A stretch of 64,000 nucleotides of DNA from positions 1-64,000 of the forward strand of contig JAHBBC010000060.1 in NCBI GenBank assembly GCA_019915015.1. The letters run 5' to 3'. Made by a program: the position numbers and the translations under genes. Source of the stretch: Auriscalpium vulgare (taxonomy: Eukaryota; Basidiomycota; Agaricomycetes; Russulales; Auriscalpiaceae). The notes under the pieces were generated by a model. The model was given only the letters and a program-made list of their open reading frames with translations. It had not been told where the DNA came from and made no database searches. Shown piece by piece: positions 21,013-37,699 of the stretch (within the stretch, counting starts at the first letter, position 1; every line of letters starts with the position of its first letter).

Positions 21013-21080
21013 TTTTTTTAATTATCTTCTTTGGTAGTTTTTCATTACATATACTATAATTAAAATTATAAAATTTTAAG

Positions 21081-21153
21081 AGTTAAGAGGGAATTGAACC
21101 CTTAGAAAGATAGACTTTGCAGGTCTACTACAGAACCATCTGTAAACTTAACC
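21081..21153 (-). tRNA. trnC(gca): tRNA-Cys (GCA)
   Basis: Acceptor GGTTAAG/CTTAACT (one G-U), anticodon stem TAGAC/GTCTA around CTGCAAA, T arm AAGGG/CCCTC-like. Confidence 0.9.
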
Positions 21154-22278
21154 CTTTGTACTATCTTTTTTTTATTTATTTTAAATATTATCAAATGGTA
21201 TATGATATATCTAATTTATTATTTATAATAATAATATTAATTTAACTTAGCTTAAATATTTAATATATTATACTCTTTTAGAATTAAACAACACAGCAAA
21301 AGGAATAATATAAGCTGCCTCTGCTGCCTCTGCTGCCTCTGCTGCCTCTGCTGCTTATGCTGCCCCTGCTGCCCCTGCTGAAAGGCATTAGTATAATTAT
21401 TACTATATATTAATATTATCCTGTATAATTAAAATAGTGTTAATTATTTATATTTAAGATTGATTTTGGGTTTTTGTTGTCTGTTATATCTAACAAAAAT
21501 TCCTTATCTGTTGGTTACTTTAAGATAATAAAAAAAAAACAGTAATTTAATACTTTTATTTTATGTATAATTATTTTTTTAATATACCTAAATAATAAGT
21601 GCCCCTACTTAATCTTTTTATTACAGGTTTTGTTTTTTTTACATAAGACAAAAGAAAGAAAAAAATAATCTTAAATTGTATAAAAGAGAATAAAGTTTGA
21701 CTTTATTCAGTTTCTCGGTGCAAATATTAATTTATTTGTAACGACAATCTATAGGATACCATGTTACCTAATAGATTCAATATTTATTTGTTAGTTAATC
21801 TATTTATTTAGAATAAAATAAATTTTAATTAAAAATAATATTTTTTTATATACCCAAATGATATTATTCCCTTTCCATAATGGAATTGGATACTGGACCT
21901 TGTTAACTACTTATGCGGAAACAAAAAAGGTGTAAGCGAATCCGGTAATTGGAATAAAATCTATATTTCTAGGTTAAACCTACTTAATTTTTATTTTAAT
22001 ATAGGAGTTCCGTACTATAAAAATAATTAATGATCATAACAAAAATGATCCTTAATTACTACTTTATGATCATTTAATGATCATAATATTAAAAATAAAA
22101 TATATATATTAAGTTTATAGCCTTAAATCGTTCTTTTTTTTTATTTAATTAACAACAAACAAAAAAAAATAGATCGATCATTATAAGTTTATTATCTACG
22201 GTAAGTACGGTAAATACTTAAATTGAGAATTTACAACAAAAATAGTGAAGGCTTTATTTATTACATTTATAATCATTA
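21154..22278. other. Intergenic trnC to nad6
   Basis: No gene is supported. It holds a 9-bp array at 21314-21380. A GC-richer stretch around 21855-21960 reads in one frame as FHNGIGYWTLLTTYAETKK, which I cannot assign. ATGATCAT palindromes occur near 22033 and 22078. Confidence 0.5.
21314..21380 (+). repeat. 9-bp array (GCTGCCTCT)n
   Basis: Seven 9-base units: four GCTGCCTCT, one GCTGCTTAT and two GCTGCCCCT, then a partial unit. Homogenised blocks of variant units suggest slippage. Confidence 0.92.
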
Positions 22279-22887
22279 ATGACACATTTTTTAATCGATA
22301 TAATAGCTTTTACAACTCTTCTTTCTAGTGTATTAGTTATAACTTCAAAGAATCCTGTAATAGCTGTAATTTTTTTAGTTTCTGTTTTTGTAAATGCTGC
22401 TGGATATTTAATCTTATTAGGTGTTGGATTTATTGGAATTTCTTATATAATTGTATATGTTGGAGCTATTACTGTGTTATTTTTATTTGTAATTATGATG
22501 ATTAACATTAAGTTAACAGATATTTTAGAAACTGGTTCACAATATACTAAAAATTTACCTTTAGCCTTATCAGTAGCTTCTTTATTTATATATGAAATAT
22601 TTACTATAATGCCTTTCAGCTTTAATAATGTTTCGGGTATCTTTGCATTATTAGACATTTTAACTAATTTTAATAGTCTATTATTAAATTCAGAAATTTC
22701 AACTTTCCTTACTGTAAATACGACATTTAATCCTAATATCGCAGATACTACATTTCTAAATTTTTCACAATTACAATCAATTGGACAAGGACTTTATACT
22801 TATGGAGCTTTTTGATTAATAATATGTAGTGTAATATTATTGCTTGCTATGGTAGCCCCTATCTTTATAGCAAGAAAATCAAAATAA
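22279..22887 (+). CDS. nad6: NADH dehydrogenase subunit 6
   Basis: This membrane subunit of complex I has 202 codons. The signature AVIFLVSVFVNAAGYLILLG is followed by the third-helix region GISYIIVYVGAITVLFLFVI, which carries the pi-bulge typical of Nad6. It ends with a helix and ARKSK after a TGA Trp at about residue 180. Start MTHFLIDIIAFTTLL. Confidence 0.96.
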
Positions 22888-23550
22888 GACCTTTATAATG
22901 TCTCGGCTCGCTGAGCCTGCTTTGCCTGCTTACCTTTGTATAGTTAAAATTAATCAAAGCAAAGTACCGCCTTATAATAAATAATTAACAATATTTAAAC
23001 CTTGGCTCTTTATAATTATAATAATTTGTTTTGTAATAATTTAATAATTATTATTATCTCTTTGTTGGTTTTTTAGTCTACCAAAGCCTTTGGTTATTAA
23101 AAGATTTACAAAATAAGATAATAAGCGCAAGCAAATATTATAACAAAAATCACAAAAATACTTCAGTATTTTACAGCGTTAGTTGACTTTATACACTATT
23201 TAAAAAAGCAATCTAAACTTATAGTACAGTTATTGGTCGAATAATCAAACAGATGTATAAGAAAAAAAAAAGAATTTTTTTAAGTATTATATTTTTGCTT
23301 TTGCTTAAGAGAAACAGATTATTTGTAACTGTACTATCCATTAGTATCTCTATGTATTGTTTAATTCAATATAATTGATATTTTCATGTATAACATTTAT
23401 ATAAATATTAAATATTAAATATTTAATATTAAAAATTTAAAAAAAATGGTTAGGACTATATTACGCTTTATTTTTAATTACCAAATTTATTAAAGTAATA
23501 ATATAGTACAATTAAAGAAACACAAACAAAATTAAGAAAGCAAGATATAT
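22888..23550. other. Intergenic nad6 to orf366
   Basis: This holds a 9-bp-type element end at 22899-22965 (GCCTGCTTTGCCTGCTTACC then TTTGTATAGTTAAAATTAAT). Just before orf366 lies an atp6-like leader at 23500-23550. No gene is seen between. Confidence 0.5.
23500..23550 (+). promoter_or_regulatory. atp6-like leader ahead of orf366
   Basis: The sequence AATTAAAGAAACACAAA occurs 37 bases before the orf366 ATG. It occurs again about 32 bases before atp6 (25999-26032). The preceding TATAGTAC / TATTAGTAC is also similar. Confidence 0.45.
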
Positions 23551-24651
23551 ATGTTAAAAATATACACACAAATACATAATGATGTTAATCATATTTTATT
23601 TACTATTAGCCGCTATTGAACGCAGGCTCCGCAGGCTCCGCAGGCCGCACATAATTTATTTTTTATTTATGCTATTATACTTGTTCTTTGGACTAGTATA
23701 ATAAAAGCAGTAAATATTATTAGAGTGATTTTATTTTCTTATTATTCTTATTGTTCTTATTGGACAAATACAATAAGAAAAGAGCAATTGAATAATTATT
23801 TAATTGTAGAAATAGAAAGAAATCGATTAGTAATATTAAATAATAATAATTTTTTATTGTATTTATTAATAATAACAACTTTGTACTATTATATAATAAT
23901 AACTTTAAGTACATATTTATTTTTTTCTATTATATTTATTTTAATATTGAAAGGTTTTGCTGGTAAATTTTTATTATTAAAATTTAATAATTTAAGTAGT
24001 CAAAAATTAAGTATATTAATAATAATAATTAGCTTTTTATTATTATATTTTACATATGTTGCTTTAATAAGTAATTGTTTATATTTAGATACAGATATTT
24101 TAACTCTTTATAAAAATATTTATGTTAAGGGTTTAAAATCTATTGCAGATAATTATGGAGATTTAGTTGCTTATGCCGTAGGAGTTAAATTAGCTACTGT
24201 GTATTTACAATTGATGCCTACTGATCCTATATTTTATTTCTATATAGGGTTAGGTGTAGGACCAAATGCTACTATAACTGTAGAACAAGAAATATTTCCT
24301 TCTAATGGTATCAATTTTAGTAATCAAGATTACATTCTATTAAAATTACAATCAGTGGAAGAACATACTGATTTTTTAAAAGATATGGTACCTTCTAATT
24401 ATAAAGAATTTCAGGTAAATAAAATGACGAATTTTGATACTAATACTACTATACTAAGCGGTAATGCTGATACAGACGTTACTAGACTTAATTGTCCTTT
24501 AGAAATAGGGGAAAATACTAATAATTTTTCTTTATTCTCTATTAATCCAATGGAATTTATTTATTCAATCACTACTTATTTTATTATTATATTTATTATT
24601 TTTATTATTATTTATATTTATTTATATCTAAAAAAATCCTCTAAAAAATAA
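23551..24651 (+). CDS. orf366, putative membrane protein with in-frame 9-bp repeat
   Basis: From ATG at 23551 there are 366 codons, starting MLKIYTQIHNDVNHILF. I do not recognise it. Residues 23-36 carry a Gln-Ala-Pro repeat (TQAPQAPQAAH) encoded by a CAGGCTCCG 9-bp array, the same unit as intergenic minisatellites. Hydrophobic helices lie at about 38-60, 105-140 and 150-175, with one at the C-terminus (about 335-360). The ~160-residue region between 180 and 335 is soluble, with LATVYLQLMPTDPIFYFYIG then acidic stretches. An internal GTG at 23725 would remove the repeat, and the ATG is preferred because of the atp6-like leader. Confidence 0.55.
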
Positions 24652-25230
24652 AATTTAAATACCAGTTATTTTGGTTTAAAATCAAACCACTGGTATATCT
24701 GATCATTTTAATGAATCTAAGGTATTAATACTATTAATTTTGTCCATAAGGTAAAGTTATTAACATATTTATTTTAATTATCTATTTAAGTATGGTAAGT
24801 ATGGTAAGTATGGTAAGTATAATCTTACTTTTTCAAGTCCGAATTTACTACCGTTATTTCTTTTTCTTATTATTATTAGTAACTAAACAAAAACAACCAG
24901 AACCAGAACAACAAAAGTTTTATTTTGTTTTGGAATAGTGCATAGTAATACCTTATTTTTATTTTAAATATATCTAAATTTTTCCCTACCCCCTTACATA
25001 ATGATCATAAAATTTATAAACTAAAAGTTTATTACTATTACTTACAAAAAAAAAACAAAATTTTTAAATTTATAATTTAAAAAGATAAAAGGTATAAAAG
25101 AATCTTTTTTTTTTCCCACTTATATATTGTTTTTTTTGTGTTACAAAACAAAATAATAAAATTATTTTATTTAATTTTATGAGTTATCTATTATTTAAGC
25201 CTACAAATGAAAGTTTTGTAATATTTAGTA
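24652..25230. other. Intergenic orf366 to trnG
   Basis: A terminator-like inverted repeat (ACCAGTTATTTTGG...CCACTGGT) follows the orf366 stop (24661-24695). A 10-base AAGTATGGT array lies at 24788-24822, and an ATGATCAT palindrome near 24999. No gene is seen. Confidence 0.5.
24788..24822 (+). repeat. 10-bp tandem repeat (AAGTATGGTA)n
   Basis: Three and a half units. The same decamer occurs singly at 12965, 20380 and 47460. Confidence 0.88.
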
Positions 25231-25301
25231 ACGAGTATAGTTAAGTTGGTATAGCATCTACCTTCCAAGTAGAGATCATCAGTTCGAATCTGATTACTCG
25301 T
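25231..25301 (+). tRNA. trnG(ucc): tRNA-Gly (UCC)
   Basis: Acceptor ACGAGTA/TACTCGT is perfect, anticodon stem TCTAC/GTAGA around CTTCCAA, T arm ATCAG/CTGAT. Confidence 0.95.
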
Positions 25302-25439
25302 ACATAATTTATAAAGAGAAATAAGTTTAAACATATTTTAATTTAATTACTGATTTATAAGATCTCTAAAATTTTTTTTAGAAGAGAGCCGCAATTTTTT
25401 AGTCCTAAATTAATAAAAATACAAGAAATTTGCTTGTCT

Positions 25440-25540
25440 AGTCTTAGAATAGAAGGCTCTGATTATTTGTATACTTACAAATGCCTGCTTACCTTCCTGC
25501 TTACCTGCTTACCTGCTTACCTTTGTACCCCCAAGATAAA
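25440..25540 (+). repeat. 9-bp array element (CCTGCTTAC)n
   Basis: About four units of CCTGCTTAC end in CTTTGTACCCCCAAGATA, which is the left end of the family in reverse. The start overlaps a GTCTAGTCTTAGAATAGAAG element. Confidence 0.88.
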
Positions 25541-25584
25541 TCTAAGGATATTAAGGAAATTTTAAAAAAATTAAAAGATTTTTT

Positions 25585-25656
25585 ACATCTTTAGCTGAAT
25601 TGGTACAGCGTTTGCCTTCGAAGCAATTGTTTATTGGTTCAAGTCCAATAGGATGT
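25585..25656 (+). tRNA. trnR(ucg): tRNA-Arg (UCG)
   Basis: Acceptor ACATCTT/AGGATGT (one G-U), anticodon stem with loop CTTCGAA, T arm ATTGG/CCAAT. It decodes the rare CGN codons, which here are seen mainly in intron ORFs, rRNA-adjacent ORFs and a few core sites. Confidence 0.9.
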
Positions 25657-26032
25657 TTATGATCATATTAAGGTTATAAACCATTTAAAATCTTTTAATT
25701 TTCTGTTTATTATTGTATTGTAATATAATTAAACTTATTAAAAAAAAAAATTATAAATTCCTTTTCTTGTGTATTTTGTTAGTAGTAATTAAGTGACTTA
25801 AAAAACAACAATAAAAAGAACAAAGTGATTTATTAAAATATAAAATAAAAATAAAAATAAAAATAAAACATAATAACTAAACATCACAAAATATTAGGAT
25901 TTATATTCTTAATATTATTAACAATAATAATTTAAAAAACAACAAACAACAAACAAAAGTTTAGTGACTATTTAAATTAAAAAAAAATTTATATTAGTAC
26001 TAATTAAAGAAACACAAAAATAAATAAGCATT
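25657..26032. other. Intergenic trnR to atp6
   Basis: AT-rich with an ATGATCAT palindrome at 25660 and the atp6 leader AATTAAAGAAACACAAAAAT at its end. No gene is seen. Confidence 0.5.
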
Positions 26033-26818
26033 ATGTTGATAAATTCAAATATAAATACATCTAATTTATTTATAAATTCTCCATTAGAACAATTTGAAGT
26101 AAGTAGTTTAATAAGTATAAATGCTCCTATATTTGGTTATTTAAATTTAACTTTAAGTAATTTAGGATTATATTCATTATTAATTTTTATTTTAATAATT
26201 GGAATACACTATATGGGAAATAATGAAACAAAAATTTTACCTTCAAAATGAAGTATATCATTAGAAAGTGTATTTGTAACAATAAATACAATGGTTAGAG
26301 AACAATTAGGTAAAGAAATTTATTTACCATTAATTTATTCTTTATTTTTTTTCATTTTAATAGCTAATTTATTAGGAAATATTCCTTATTCATATACTAT
26401 AACTACTTCTATTATAGTAACAATAGGTTTATCATTTACTATACTTACTGGTGTTACTATTCTTGGTTTACATATACATAGATTACATTTTTTTTCATAT
26501 TTTGTACCATCTGGAACACCTTTAGCTTTAGTTCCTTTATTAGTATTAATTGAAACAGTGTCATATTTAGCTAGAGCTTTATCTTTAGGTATAAGATTAT
26601 TTGCTAATATGGTAGCTGGTCACTCTTTACTTAAAATATTATCTACTTTCTTATATCAAATGTTTAATAGTAGTTTAATTATAGCTGTATTTACTTTAAT
26701 ACCTTTTGCTTTCTTCCTTGCATTATGTGGTCTAGAAGTTGCAGTTTCTATAATTCAATCATATGTATTTGTATTATTAGTAATATCTTATATCAAAGAT
26801 GCTATTTATTTACACTAA
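26033..26818 (+). CDS. atp6: ATP synthase subunit 6 (F0 a subunit)
   Basis: The a subunit forms the proton half-channels against the c-ring. It has 261 codons, starting MLINSNINTSNLFINSPLEQ, where processing after the first ~10 residues is typical of fungi. The essential Arg188 lies in LGIRLFANMVAGH, preceded by SYLARALS. Five to six hydrophobic helices are visible, and the C-terminus ends SYIKDAIYLH. One TGA Trp occurs at residue 73. There is no neighbouring atp8: that gene sits 33 kb away at 59991. Confidence 0.97.
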
Positions 26819-27377
26819 AATTATAAAACTATAAAAATTATTAAAATATAAAATTATTAAAATATAAAATTATTAAAATATAAAATTATAAAATTATAAA
26901 ATTATAATTTAAAGTGTCTATCTGACGTAAAATAAAAAAATGTTTAATTTATTTTATATTTTATTTTAAAATAGAGTAAATTTCTATGTCTAAATAAAAA
27001 CAAAAATAAATCCCCTCCCCTTATTCTTAATTAATGTAAGTAGCATAAGTAGTAAGTAACAACAGATGTTTAATTTTTCTAAGCAAACAAAACAAAAGTA
27101 TATTATTATTTTTGATAACTCTATTTCTTATTTATTTTATTGTGTAAAATAAACCACGCCTTTATGATCATTAAGAGACGCTCTAAGCACGTATGTTATT
27201 TTTAATTAAGTAATTAATTACTTAATTTAAACGATTTAGATAAACTAATTATATTTAAATCTTAATATTAAGTTCTTTTTTTAATTAGAAATATACTTAT
27301 ATAATAACAAAAGAAAAAAAAATTAATATATTAATTTATATTACTAATACTTATTAGTTTATAATTTAAAAGTAGGA
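26819..27377. other. Intergenic atp6 to trnS
   Basis: Starts with a tandem AT repeat (ATTAAAATATAAA, 26828-26908), then AT-rich DNA with a short TAATTAATTA palindrome near 27210. No gene is seen. Confidence 0.5.
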
Positions 27378-27457
27378 GGAATAGTCTACATTGGTAAGTT
27401 AAGACGATTGCTAATTGTTCGGGTAATTCCCTTAGGTGTTCGACTCACCTCTATTCC
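27378..27457 (+). tRNA. trnS(gcu): tRNA-Ser (GCU)
   Basis: Acceptor GGAATAG/CTATTCC is perfect, anticodon stem GACGA/TTGTT around TTGCTAA, T arm AGGTG/CACCT. It has a long class II variable arm (CGGGTAATTCCC). Confidence 0.92.
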
Positions 27458-28024
27458 GTATTATTTAATTTATCTTGATTACATCTTTGTACAATAAAAA
27501 AAAACAAAGGCAGTTGTACCAAACCAAAGCCTTTTGTAGCCAAGATAACCTTTTTTTTTAACCATTATTATTTTTATTTTTAATTTAATTAAAATGTACG
27601 GCGTGCGGGCCAAGTGGCTCTTAATGCTCATAAAGGCCTTCTGTTCCTGCTTTTCCGCAGTTACTTTTTTTTTTAAACAAGACAACAGATAAACAAGAAT
27701 CTCGGTGGACAAACTGCATTAAAAATAAAAAACAAGAGATGTACTCAAATTAGTAAAGGTAACCTTTATAGAATTAGATTAGTAGCTAGCAGCTTAAATT
27801 ATTAAAAAACTAAATAAATTTATTTATTAATTTAAATGTGTACTACTTGGGCACTTAGCCTACTTTGTCTACTCTTAGCAAAATGGTACCAAAATTATTT
27901 AGTGCTTGTACTAGTACTAGAGCTTGTACCAGAGCTCTTTTCTAGTCTTACTTAACTAAGGCTGGTATACAAATATTTAAAGTAGATGAAGATATAGAGT
28001 AAATATGTCTAAGTTAGTGGATAT
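27458..28024. other. Intergenic upstream of cox1
   Basis: No gene is seen. It contains fragments of the dispersed elements (ACAAAGGCAG near 27502, CTAGTCTTACTTAACTAAGG near 27942) and GTACTAGTACTAGAGCTTGT-type short repeats near 27906-27930. The segment GAAGATATAGAGT near 27988 resembles a group I S element but has no partner. Confidence 0.45.
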
Positions 28025-35122
<7,098 letters not shown>

Positions 35123-35162
35123 TTTTAATTTCCCCTTATTGCAACAAAGACACTTTAATCTT

Positions 35163-35263
35163 CAAATGAATCTAATTAAAATATCTTGAGGTACAAAGGA
35201 ACCGAAGGAACCGAACGAACCGAAGGTACCGAAGGAACCGAAGGCCTTTGTATAGTTACAAAT
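35163..35263 (+). repeat. 9-bp array element (GGAACCGAA)5 with inverted ends
   Basis: This is the clearest member. AAAATATCTTGAGGTACAAA, then five 9-base units at 35198-35242 with point variants (CGAACCGAA, GGTACCGAA), then GGCCTTTGTATAGTTACAAA. ACAAAGG (35193-35199) and CCTTTGT (35245-35251) are inverted repeats able to close a hairpin around the array. Confidence 0.95.
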
Positions 35264-35272
35264 AATGATCAT

Positions 35273-35320
35273 ACAAAGGTAAGCAGGCTCCGCAGGCTCC
35301 GCAGGCTCCGCAGGCCTGGT
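35273..35320 (+). repeat. 9-bp array element (GCAGGCTCC)3
   Basis: ACAAAGGTAA precedes three perfect units at 35283-35309, followed by GCAGGCCTGG. It abuts the previous element, separated by an ATGATCAT palindrome. Confidence 0.92.
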
Positions 35321-36403
35321 ATGATAAATAATTTTGGTACTGGCACTAATTTCAATTAAGAACCCTACCCACCTTATGGTAAGTAGTAATAGAATTTATT
35401 TTTAGTATATTCTGTTTACTTTTTATTAAATTACTTAGTTTGTTATATTATATTTATACTAGTTATACTTCTAGTTAGTAAAAAAAAAGTAATATTATTA
35501 TTTTCTTATATATTTATATAAGTTTTTATAATAATAATCACACGTCTTATTATTCAGCTTTAGGTTAAAAAAAAATTATAAAATTAAATATTTTATATAC
35601 AATTGACTAAAAAAAAAATAATATATGATTAAAAAATCTCTTGAGGGACTAATGACTAAAAAAAGATGTCAGAGCCGCAAAAAAGAAACGCTACTTCCAG
35701 TACTTATTAGAATTGGACGTTTCGTTAAGATTTAAATAGTTATTTATAATTCTAATTTTATAAATAAATAACTATATGAAATAATTGATTAAGATAAATC
35801 TTAGTATACTTTCGGCTTTTCAACTCTATTCTGATATCTTTTTTATGGTTACCGATAACTACTACTTACCTAAGAAAAAAAAGAACATAATTAAATTATC
35901 CTTTATGGAAAGGACAAGTAGTAAGTAAGGTAAGTAGAACAAGTAAGACAAGTCCATGTAAAAGTTTTTAATTAGTAGACGTAGAAAAAAGAATTAATTA
36001 ATTGCTTGATCAATGCAATAAATATTTATAATTACTTATGTACTTGTTCTGTATAAATAAATATAGGATAGGATCAAAATAATTAAATATTTTTTTAAAG
36101 TTTAAGATCAGGCAAAAATAAAAATATATGTTTATTAAAATAAATAAGTACATGTTATGCATGGCTTATGATACTTACAGTCCTTACAGTTATTAATTAC
36201 CTTAAAAGAGTTACGGAGGGAAGGTAGACCGAACGTATAAATAATTAACTATAAAGGTTAATAATGTTTTATATTTAAATTGCTAACATAATTTAAATAT
36301 ATCCACTTATCTATTTATTTAATAGAAGCATAGTAAATAACTAAGCTATTTTGTTAAAATAAGGATGTGGAAAAATCTAAGAGATACTATTTAACTAATA
36401 AAA

Positions 36404-37159
36404 ATGTTTAATACTATATCAATATTTAATACTATATACAACGATGCACCGCAACCATGAGAAATTGGATTTCAAGATAGTGCTACACCAGGATTTACTG
36501 GAATTGTAGAATTACACAATACACTTTTTTTTTATTTAATTGTAATATGTGTAGGTGTGTTTTGAATTTTAGGTTCAGTTATTTTTTACTATAATTCAAA
36601 TAATTCTCCTATTGTTCATAAATATCTTAACCATGGTACTTTAATTGAATTAATTTGAACTATCACACCTGCATTTATTTTAATTGCAATAGCTTTCCCT
36701 AGTTTCAGATTATTATATTTATTAGATGAAGTAATTTCTCCTACAATTACTATTAAAGTAGTAGGTCATCAATGATATTGAAGTTATGAATATTCTGATT
36801 ATGTAACTGAAAGTGGAGATTCTATAGAATTTGATTCATATATGATACCTGATTCTGATTTAGAATTAGGTCAATTTAGATTATTAGATGTAGATAATAA
36901 AGTTATTATACCTGTAGATTGTCATATTAGATTAATTATTACTGGTGCTGATGTAATTCATTCATTTGCAGTGCCCTCATTAGGACTTAAATTAGATGCT
37001 GTACCTGGACGATTAAATCAATCTTCTATCTTAGCTGAAAGAACTGGTACATTCTACGGTCAATGTTCAGAAATATGTGGAGTATGACATGGATTTATGC
37101 CAATTGTAGTAGAAGCTGTTTCAGTACAAGACTACTTATCTTGAGTAGATTCAGTTTAA
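36404..37159 (+). CDS. cox2: Cytochrome c oxidase subunit 2
   Basis: This is the CuA-bearing subunit of complex IV that takes electrons from cytochrome c. It has 251 codons, starting [20 protein letters not shown]. Two N-terminal membrane helices precede the aromatic patch VGHQWYWSYEYSDY. The CuA ligands lie in [16 protein letters not shown] (about Cys221, Glu223, Cys225, His229, Met232) and in [14 protein letters not shown] encodes conserved Trp in HQWYW and GVWHG. No intron. Confidence 0.97.
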
Positions 37160-37590
37160 TTTAATTTTAGCTCTTTTTTACTTAATATTAAAAAAAAAAT
37201 AAAATATTCTAGAAAACTTATGGTATACTTCCACAGCCATTTATTATCTATTACTTAATTAATACTTGTATTGCCTACAAATACTTAATTATAATTAGAA
37301 TTAGAATTGTAATTGGAATAATATTTGGATATGTATCCAACTTGCGGCTTGGCCGATATAGTTCAAAAGATAATATTATTTTTTTTTTAATATACCAAGA
37401 AAATTGCCTTTTAACTTCCCCTTATTGCGACAAAGACAACTTAAAAGAATTTTATTGTTGTTTGTCTAGTCTTATTTAACGAAGGCTATTATTATTTTTG
37501 TAGTTAACCTACAAAAACCAATAAAAAGATAGAATTTTAAATATTTATATAAAAATAATAAATATAAAAATAATAAATATAAAAATAATA
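37160..37590. other. Intergenic cox2 to rns
   Basis: AT-rich. It holds a GTCTAGTCTTATTTAACGAA element near 37462 and a tandem TAATAAATATAAAAA (37550-37590). No gene is seen. Confidence 0.5.
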
Positions 37591-37612
37591 AAAAAAGATA
37601 GTTTAAAAATTA
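37591..37612 (+). promoter_or_regulatory. Element shared by the 5' flanks of rns and rnl
   Basis: AAAAAAGATAGTTTAAAAAT, matching 1525-1545 upstream of rnl. I see no other copy of the GATAGTTTAAAA core near a gene start. Confidence 0.4.
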
Positions 37613-37699
37613 AATCTATTATTAAAAGAGTTAATAATTATTGCAAAAAGCATATAAAATACAATAATAAAATAAATTAATTAAAAATTAATAAGTTTT

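Larger units (their letters stand above)
35123..36403. other. Intergenic cox1 to cox2
   Basis: 1.28 kb without a gene. It opens with two adjacent 9-bp array elements (35163-35263 and 35273-35320). Further on are a CAGAGCCGCAAAAAAG end near 35667, GTAAGTAGTAAGTAAGG-type patches (35920-35950) and AT-rich DNA. The segment near 36211 (TTACGGAGGGAAGGTAGACC) is GC-richer but unassigned. Confidence 0.5.

Noticed and set aside
22443..22658. Minus-strand frame inside nad6
   Set aside because: Antisense shadow of nad6.
27960..28010. GAAGATATAGAGT as the end of a group I intron upstream of cox1
   Set aside because: No P/Q/R elements upstream, and cox1 begins with a normal N-terminus just after it.
36205..36240. 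GGAGGGAAGGTAGACC as a possible RNase P RNA conserved region
   Set aside because: Only a loose likeness to the conserved 5' block, and I found no matching 3' block nearby.
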